Source of the DNA: Patescibacteria group bacterium AH-259-L07
GTDB lineage: Bacteria; Patescibacteriota; Patescibacteriia; UBA2591; UBA6264
Length of the DNA: 9,344 nt
Direction: 5' to 3'
NCBI GenBank assembly: GCA_027718005.1
Contig: JALLOP010000056.1
Coordinates: forward strand, 1 to 9,344
The translations under genes and the position numbers were made by a program. The notes beneath the pieces are model-generated. The model did not search any database. It was not told the origin of the DNA and saw nothing but the letters and a program-made list of their open reading frames with translations. Every line of letters begins with the position of its first letter. Positions within the stretch are counted from its first letter, which is position 1. Below are positions 5,464 through 9,344 of this stretch, in pieces.

Positions 5464-7950
5464 ATGGCTGATAATTTAATTAAAAATTTTGAAGAAATAT
5501 CGAAATCTGATGTTCAAATTGTAGGCGGCAAAGGTGCTTCACTTGGAGAAATGACACAAGTAGGAATTCTTATTCCTAGGGGTTTTGTAATCCTCGCGGA
5601 AGCATTTGATAAATTCTTAGAAGAAACAGACTTAAATGTTGAAATTGATGCGGCTTTAGATGAAGTGGATACAAAGAAAGTTCATACTATTGAAAATACT
5701 TCCAAAAAAATTCAGGCAATGATTCTATCTAAGGGAATGCCCAAAGATATTGAAAAAGAAATTTTAAGAAATTTTAAGAAACTTGATTCTAAATCTGTTG
5801 CTGTTCGTTCTTCTGCAACATCAGAAGATTCTACTTCTGCAGCTTGGGCGGGGCAATTAGAAAGTTATCTTAATACAACAAAGGAAACACTTTTGGAGAA
5901 TGTTAAAAAATGTTGGGCTTCGTTATTCACTCCAAGAGCTATTTTTTATAGATTTGAAAAAAAGTTAAACAAAGATAAAATCTCTGTTGCTGTTGTTGTT
6001 CAGAAAATGGTTCAAGCACAAGAATCAGGCATTGCTTTTTCTGTTCATCCTGTTACCCAAGATGAAAACCAAATAATTATTGAGGCTGGTTTTGGTTTAG
6101 GAGAAGCCATTGTTTCAGGTTCAATAACTCCGGATAGTTATGTTGTAGATAAACAAGGATTTAAGATTTTAGATATTAATGTAAATGAGCAATTAAAAGC
6201 ATTATACAAAAAAAGCAAAGGCGAAAATGAATGGAAAGAACTGGGAGAAAAAGGGGAAAAACAAGTTTTATCTAAAAAAGAGATTGTTGAGTTAGCTAAA
6301 CTCATTGTTAATATTGAAAATCATTATGGTTTTCCTTGTGATATAGAATGGGCAAAGGAAAAAGGAAAATTCTATATTCTTCAAAGCAGACCAATAACCA
6401 CTTTAACTCCCAAAAGTATACAATCCACACCTAAACAAATGAAGAAAATTTGGATTCCAGTTATTCAGCGTCGTGGTGAGCCAGTTTTAATGAATAGTTA
6501 TCTCGTTACCGCATACCAAGACCAATACCACCAAGAGATTTTACTCCTTCCCAGAGGTGTTCACGATGCCAAGTACCTTGATGGTTTAGTCATTTTTGAG
6601 GCGAACGATATCGAAATGTTTGAAGGCTGTTTTGCGGAACGTCTCACCCCAGAATATCTTACGTTTTTCCTTTCAAAATGTCGTGATGAATCAGACAGTT
6701 TACTTCGTACTGCTCATGAGATACGGTCGAAAGCCCCTTGTAACTCGATGACTAACAATGAACTCCTCTTGCTTTTTACTGCATACTCAAGTAATGCTAT
6801 TCATATGATGCCTTTTCTGGCCGGTATTGTAATCTTGGAAATTGCCTTGCAGAAGGAGATTGAAAAAAAGCTCACGAATCATTGCGGACAAAACAATATC
6901 AAAGCAGATCCTAAGGTATACTTGAGTTCGCTCATATTCCCTCAAGAAAAGAGTATCCCCTCGCAGGCTCTCATTGAACTATACGAATTAGGTGCTGAAG
7001 TACACTCAGACTCCTCACTCCGTAAACTTTTTTCCCTAGAAGCTGCTGAAGCACTGGAACAGATGAGAGACCAATTCCCGGAATTTATGGACAAACTTGA
7101 CACCTATCTCGAAAAATACGACTTCATGGATATGGAATATTACGCTGGTCGGCCTGTGACACTAGAGGATCTCTTTGACCGTATTAAGGTTGTAATTGAT
7201 GATGCTAAGAATCGGCTCACTCGTATTGAACAAGATAACAAAAGAGCAGAGCAGGAATTCAAAGAGGCGCGTAATACGTTAAAGTTGACTCCTGAACTCC
7301 GCTCACTTATCGATTCAGCGCGATCGCTTCATAACCTACGTCAGCATCGAGCAGACTCTTTATTTAAAGCCGGTCGCGATGTCTTTGAATTTATGATAGC
7401 TATTGGAGAACATCTAAACATTGGTGATTATGATGCGGTTATTGCACTAACTTGGCAGGAGATATCAGAGTCCCTTCTTAAGGGGCAATTGACAGTAGAT
7501 AGGAAAACACTCATTGCTCGTCAGGAAGGCTACGGATTCATTATGGAAGATGGAGAAGTTTCATATATCACAGGTGATGCTCTGGCTAAAGAGTTGGCTG
7601 CATTGCCCACAGAGAAAGAGGAAGTTAAAGAGCTCCATGGTGATATAGCCTTTTCAGGCACGTATCGTGGGCGAGTGGCTATAGTCACCACTCACGAAGA
7701 AATTAGTAAGGTTAAATACGGTGATGTACTTGTTTCACCCATGACTGATCCTTACTATGTACTAGCTATGACAAGGGCAAGTGCTATCATAACAGATGAA
7801 GGAGGTATTCTTAGTCATGCTGCTATTGTTAGTCGTGAATTGGGCATCCCATGTGTTATAGGAACAAAGTATGCTACTAAGGTTCTAAAGGATGGTGATT
7901 TAGTAGAGGTTGATGCGAATAAAGGAGTTATAAAAATAATAAAAAGTTAA
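5464..7950 (+). CDS. ATP-grasp/phosphohistidine phosphotransferase, rifampin-phosphotransferase-like architecture
   Basis: A dikinase-type enzyme expected to split ATP, load phosphate on a swivelling histidine and pass it to an acceptor. Residues 1-312 form a PEP/pyruvate-dikinase ATP-binding domain: VGGKGASLGEM with K23, VAVRSSATSED with R115, QESGIAFSVHP, IEAGFGLGEAIVSG, DIEWA with E295 and LQSRP at 306-310. Residues about 330-700 are mostly helical and unrecognised. Residues about 715-828 are the mobile His domain, DEGGILSHAAIVSRELGIPC with H785. The C-terminal TIM barrel of PEP synthase or PPDK is absent, so it should not make PEP. Length (828) and domain order match rifampin phosphotransferase (about 866), but the acceptor here is unknown. 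A stop at 5452-5454 rules out an upstream start, and there is no Shine-Dalgarno. GC and codon use rise after about 6430, hinting at a fusion. The gene stands alone between inverted repeats. Confidence 0.88.
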   Translation: MADNLIKNFEEISKSDVQIVGGKGASLGEMTQVGILIPRGFVILAEAFDKFLEETDLNVEIDAALDEVDTKKVHTIENTSKKIQAMILSKGMPKDIEKEILRNFKKLDSKSVAVRSSATSEDSTSAAWAGQLESYLNTTKETLLENVKKCWASLFTPRAIFYRFEKKLNKDKISVAVVVQKMVQAQESGIAFSVHPVTQDENQIIIEAGFGLGEAIVSGSITPDSYVVDKQGFKILDINVNEQLKALYKKSKGENEWKELGEKGEKQVLSKKEIVELAKLIVNIENHYGFPCDIEWAKEKGKFYILQSRPITTLTPKSIQSTPKQMKKIWIPVIQRRGEPVLMNSYLVTAYQDQYHQEILLLPRGVHDAKYLDGLVIFEANDIEMFEGCFAERLTPEYLTFFLSKCRDESDSLLRTAHEIRSKAPCNSMTNNELLLLFTAYSSNAIHMMPFLAGIVILEIALQKEIEKKLTNHCGQNNIKADPKVYLSSLIFPQEKSIPSQALIELYELGAEVHSDSSLRKLFSLEAAEALEQMRDQFPEFMDKLDTYLEKYDFMDMEYYAGRPVTLEDLFDRIKVVIDDAKNRLTRIEQDNKRAEQEFKEARNTLKLTPELRSLIDSARSLHNLRQHRADSLFKAGRDVFEFMIAIGEHLNIGDYDAVIALTWQEISESLLKGQLTVDRKTLIARQEGYGFIMEDGEVSYITGDALAKELAALPTEKEEVKELHGDIAFSGTYRGRVAIVTTHEEISKVKYGDVLVSPMTDPYYVLAMTRASAIITDEGGILSHAAIVSRELGIPCVIGTKYATKVLKDGDLVEVDANKGVIKIIKS

Positions 7951-7956
7951 TAATGT

Positions 7957-8005
7957 GTTTTGAAAAATGAAATTCACCCCTAACCCCTCTTTCATTTTTC
8001 AAAAC
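7957..8005. repeat. Perfect 16-bp hairpin just after the phosphotransferase gene
   Basis: Arms GTTTTGAAAAATGAAA (7957-7972) and TTTCATTTTTCAAAAC (7990-8005) enclose the 17-nt loop TTCACCCCTAACCCCTC. It starts 7 nt after the phosphotransferase stop and ends 2 nt before the right inverted-repeat copy. There is no following T-tract and the stem is AT-rich with a large loop, so it looks more like an interspersed palindromic repeat than an intrinsic terminator, though it could protect the mRNA 3' end. Confidence 0.8.
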
Positions 8006-8006
8006 G

Positions 8007-8075
8007 GAAAAAATCAAATTTATAACTAATGAGGAAAGCCTATCTGATAAATGAGAACGAAAAATATTTTTTGAA
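8007..8075. repeat. Right copy of inverted repeat flanking the phosphotransferase gene
   Basis: Reverse-complement relative of 5302-5373: a 17-mer starting at 8007 (GAAAAAATCAAATTTAT), GAAAGCCTAT at 8034-8043, and a 17-mer at 8059-8075 (GAAAAATATTTTTTGAA), colinear with the left copy. Total length is 69 versus 72 bp. Confidence 0.8.
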
Positions 8076-8240
8076 CTCACTCCGCTATCGCTCCGTGCCA
8101 CGCTGCGCTCTCCTCCCGTTGCTCGTCGGGGCGTATAACAAGGGATATACGGTTCAGCCCTCGGCTCGGGCTTCACCCAAATTTTTCTTCCGCTACGCTA
8201 CAGAAAAACTTCGTATATCCCTGACGTTATATTTTTTAAT
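8076..8240. repeat. GC-rich multi-hairpin region, possible composite repeat or structured RNA
   Basis: This stretch holds no convincing gene. Its main feature is an outer inverted repeat, TATAAC-A-AGGGATATACG (8134-8151) against CGTATATCCCT-GAC-GTTATA (8212-8231), 17 pairs with a small internal loop. Inside are AGCCC/GGGCT (8156-8172) and TTTTTCT/AGAAAAA (8182-8188 and 8202-8208), the latter with a loop shared with 5401-5427. Just upstream is CCCG/CGGG (8115-8130). The high GC contrasts with AT-rich flanks. It could be a mobile palindromic repeat or an RNA; the sequence alone does not decide. Confidence 0.6.
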
Positions 8241-8270
8241 TTTTTTGCTCCGACATAGAATTCGACATAG

Positions 8271-8301
8271 AAAAAGACCGTCGGGGTTAGCCAACGGTCT
8301 T
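8271..8301 (-). terminator. Intrinsic terminator of the 72-residue gene
   Basis: On the minus strand, AAGACCGT and ACGGTCTT form an 8-bp stem with a 12-nt loop that can add GG/CC pairs, followed by a run of T (TTTTTC). It lies 18 nt past the stop codon. Confidence 0.85.
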
Positions 8302-8318
8302 GGGTTGAGGATCTGCTC

Positions 8319-8537
8319 TTACCTTGGGGCTTTGTAGATCACACTGTAATGTTCAGGTACTGGCATATGTCCGCACGATGTCTTAACATACTCGCCAGAT
8401 TCTGCCAACGCCTTTGCTTCGGTGATTGCCTCTTCTTCGGTAGTGGCATCGAGAAGGATTTCTTCATGCTCAGTTGTGCCACCGCGAGGCTCAAAGTCAT
8501 TGTGCCATATAAACGTAAGATACCATTTACCTTTCAT
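8319..8537 (-). CDS. Small hypothetical protein, 72 residues, with strong expression signals
   Basis: I do not recognise this protein. It is acidic overall, with no signal peptide or membrane segment. A likely beta strand at the start (KWYLTFIWHN) is followed by an acidic loop (EPRGGTTEHEEILL). A helix comes next (TTEEEAITEAKALAES), then a strand or loop with one Cys and one His (TSCGHMPVPEHYSVIYK). That order would suit a small alpha/beta fold. The start is fixed by GGAGGTG, 6 nt upstream of ATG, the only strong Shine-Dalgarno in the window. It is transcribed alone, with its own sigma70 promoter, a leader of about 90 nt and an intrinsic terminator. GC is clearly higher than its neighbours, which fits either recent transfer or high expression. 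Divergent from the methyltransferase gene. Confidence 0.85.
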   Translation of the reverse strand: MKGKWYLTFIWHNDFEPRGGTTEHEEILLDATTEEEAITEAKALAESGEYVKTSCGHMPVPEHYSVIYKAPR

Positions 8538-8552
8538 CTTACACCTCCAATT

Positions 8553-8565
8553 TTGTTAAAGAGCA
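8553..8565 (-). promoter_or_regulatory. boxA-like antitermination motif in the leader
   Basis: The minus strand reads TGCTCTTTAACAA, identical over 13 nt to the boxA of E. coli rRNA operons, where the NusB-NusE complex binds the RNA. It sits within the leader, a few bases before the ribosome binding site (TTGGAGGTG). Its presence ahead of a small protein gene is unusual. Function here is inferred. Confidence 0.55.
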
Positions 8566-8633
8566 GATCCCACCAACAGCGAGAATCTACCCTTTCGGTT
8601 GAAAAATAGACTCATCCACTATTGGATACTGAA

Positions 8634-8662
8634 AGTATAGCATTTATTTAAGTTTTTGTCAA
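8634..8662 (-). promoter_or_regulatory. Sigma70 promoter of the 72-residue gene
   Basis: On the minus strand, -35 TTGACA (8657-8662), 17-nt spacer, -10 TATACT (8634-8639). It matches the consensus at 11 of 12 positions with ideal spacing. The predicted start near 8627 gives a leader of about 90 nt containing a small hairpin (ATCCA-ATAG-TGGAT) and the boxA-like motif. Confidence 0.9.
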
Positions 8663-8786
8663 GGCGCTTGTACAAGATTGTAGCGATTTTAAGAATTTCA
8701 AAAAAGGGCTTAAATTAAGGAAAATATTTGTGATTTTCTTTTCTGTTCCACCCAAATTTTAGTTTTTTATTTTAATCAATTCTTAT

Positions 8787-9332
8787 ATGTATAACAAACA
8801 TTATAGCGAAATTCCATCCTCATGGAGAAGTTACGAACAAATAGCATCTGAATTACATCTCACCGATGAAGATATAAAAAACAAAATAATTGTAGATATC
8901 GGCAGTGGAGGATCTGATTTCGCCGCCCAAATTAACAATAGACCAGAACTAGCTTCTCGCACATTATCAATTGATCCAAATTTTAATTTAGGTGTATTGT
9001 CGGGAGATAACAAAGATTTAATGAAAGATGCTGTAGCAGAAATTAAACAAAATCAACTTGATGCCGTAGCTGGATTATCTGAAGAACTTCCAATAAAAGA
9101 TGAATGTGTCGATTTAATAATTTCCAACCATGCAATCCCTTGGCATATTTCAGACAATCCAGAAAAAGTCGCTAGAAGCATAGAGGAAATGTTAAGAATT
9201 TTAAAACCAGGGGGCGAAATCAGATTAAACCCTATTGATGATGAAATTTTCACGATGGTAAAAAATACTGTTGATAAATATGATGAAGTTGAAATTAGTA
9301 GACACGGAGAATTAATTAAAATAAAAAAGTAA
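8787..9332 (+). CDS. Class I SAM-dependent methyltransferase, unknown substrate
   Basis: A 181-residue Rossmann-fold methyltransferase that would transfer a methyl group from S-adenosylmethionine. Motif I is VDIGSGGSDF (36-45) and the acidic strand end is SIDPN with D63. Then come AGLSEELPIKDE (95-106), motif IV VDLIISNHAIPW (108-119) and LKPGGEIRLNP (139-149) before the last strands. The N-terminus (YSEIPSSWRSYEQI) is a short cap. The fold is complete but minimal, with no extra substrate domain, so the target cannot be named. The pattern LxxLPFxDxxFDLVxS seen in methyltransferase-11 proteins is recognisable in diverged form. ATG 8787 has no Shine-Dalgarno and no clear promoter; the 249-bp gap shared with the divergent small gene is otherwise AT-rich. 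Confidence 0.88.
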   Translation: MYNKHYSEIPSSWRSYEQIASELHLTDEDIKNKIIVDIGSGGSDFAAQINNRPELASRTLSIDPNFNLGVLSGDNKDLMKDAVAEIKQNQLDAVAGLSEELPIKDECVDLIISNHAIPWHISDNPEKVARSIEEMLRILKPGGEIRLNPIDDEIFTMVKNTVDKYDEVEISRHGELIKIKK

Positions 9333-9344
9333 AACTCTGCGGAT

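Larger units (their letters stand above)
8309..8570. repeat. 12-bp inverted repeat bracketing the 72-residue gene
   Basis: GGATCTGCTCTT occurs on the plus strand at 8309-8320 and on the minus strand at 8559-8570. In the transcript the leader copy is perfectly complementary to bases spanning the stop codon and start of the 3' UTR. The leader copy overlaps the boxA-like sequence. Confidence 0.75.

Noticed and set aside
7957..8005. Intrinsic terminator for the phosphotransferase gene
   Set aside because: AT-rich stem, 17-nt loop and no T-tract after the stem on either strand.
8131..8231. Integron attC-like site (TAACAA at left, GTTA at right, imperfect stem)
   Set aside because: The stem is nearly continuous with only a 1-by-3 internal loop, while attC sites have longer unpaired spacers and extrahelical bases. 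The ends do not fit RYYYAAC and GTTRRRY, and no integron integrase or second site is seen.
8029..8337. 102-codon plus-strand frame over the hairpin region
   Set aside because: It crosses the GC-rich hairpins and terminator, has no RBS, and its composition follows the repeats rather than a protein.
8349..8609. Plus-strand frame opposite the 72-residue gene
   Set aside because: The opposite strand has promoter, RBS and terminator in perfect order; this frame has none.

Overview
The window looks like part of a Patescibacteria (CPR, probably Parcubacteria-type) genome. This is inferred from several things together: low GC, minimal spacing with overlapping genes, mostly absent Shine-Dalgarno sequences, a large serine recombinase of the type common in these genomes, and housekeeping genes full of in-frame AT-rich and palindromic insertions. 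TGA is used as a stop (for example at the end of tsaE), so the code appears standard at this codon, unlike Gracilibacteria and Absconditabacteria.

Layout, left to right. (1) Positions 1-1280, plus strand: the 3' part of a large serine recombinase. Its last codons read through a fragment that is the reverse complement of a tRNA 3' end, as expected of an attachment-site core. (2) Positions 5164 down to 1277, minus strand: a tight operon of xer-type tyrosine recombinase, tsaE and valS (4-nt and 23-nt overlaps). valS converges on the recombinase so closely that their stop codons share bases. valS carries at least five repeat-derived in-frame insertions, and tsaE carries one long palindromic insertion. 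(3) Positions 5464-7950, plus strand: an 828-residue ATP-grasp plus phosphohistidine-swivel enzyme without the PEP-synthase TIM barrel. This is the architecture of rifampin phosphotransferase, but the middle domain is unrecognised. The gene is flanked by diverged inverted repeats of about 70 bp. (4) Positions 7951-8318: a noncoding, hairpin-rich stretch. (5) Positions 8319-8537, minus strand: a 72-residue orphan protein with a near-perfect sigma70 promoter, a boxA-like leader, a strong RBS and an intrinsic terminator. (6) Positions 8787-9332, plus strand: a small class I SAM methyltransferase.

How it fits together. The xer-tsaE-valS block is ordinary housekeeping (chromosome resolution, t6A tRNA modification, valine charging). 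The left end is a mobile-element boundary. The part from about 5.3 to 9.3 kb looks accessory, with a phosphotransferase of unknown substrate, an expressed small protein and a methyltransferase. I see no evidence that these three act together. The most notable signals are the repeat insertions into essential genes, the inverted repeats around the phosphotransferase, and the boxA-like leader with a potential 5'-3' pairing around the 72-residue gene.
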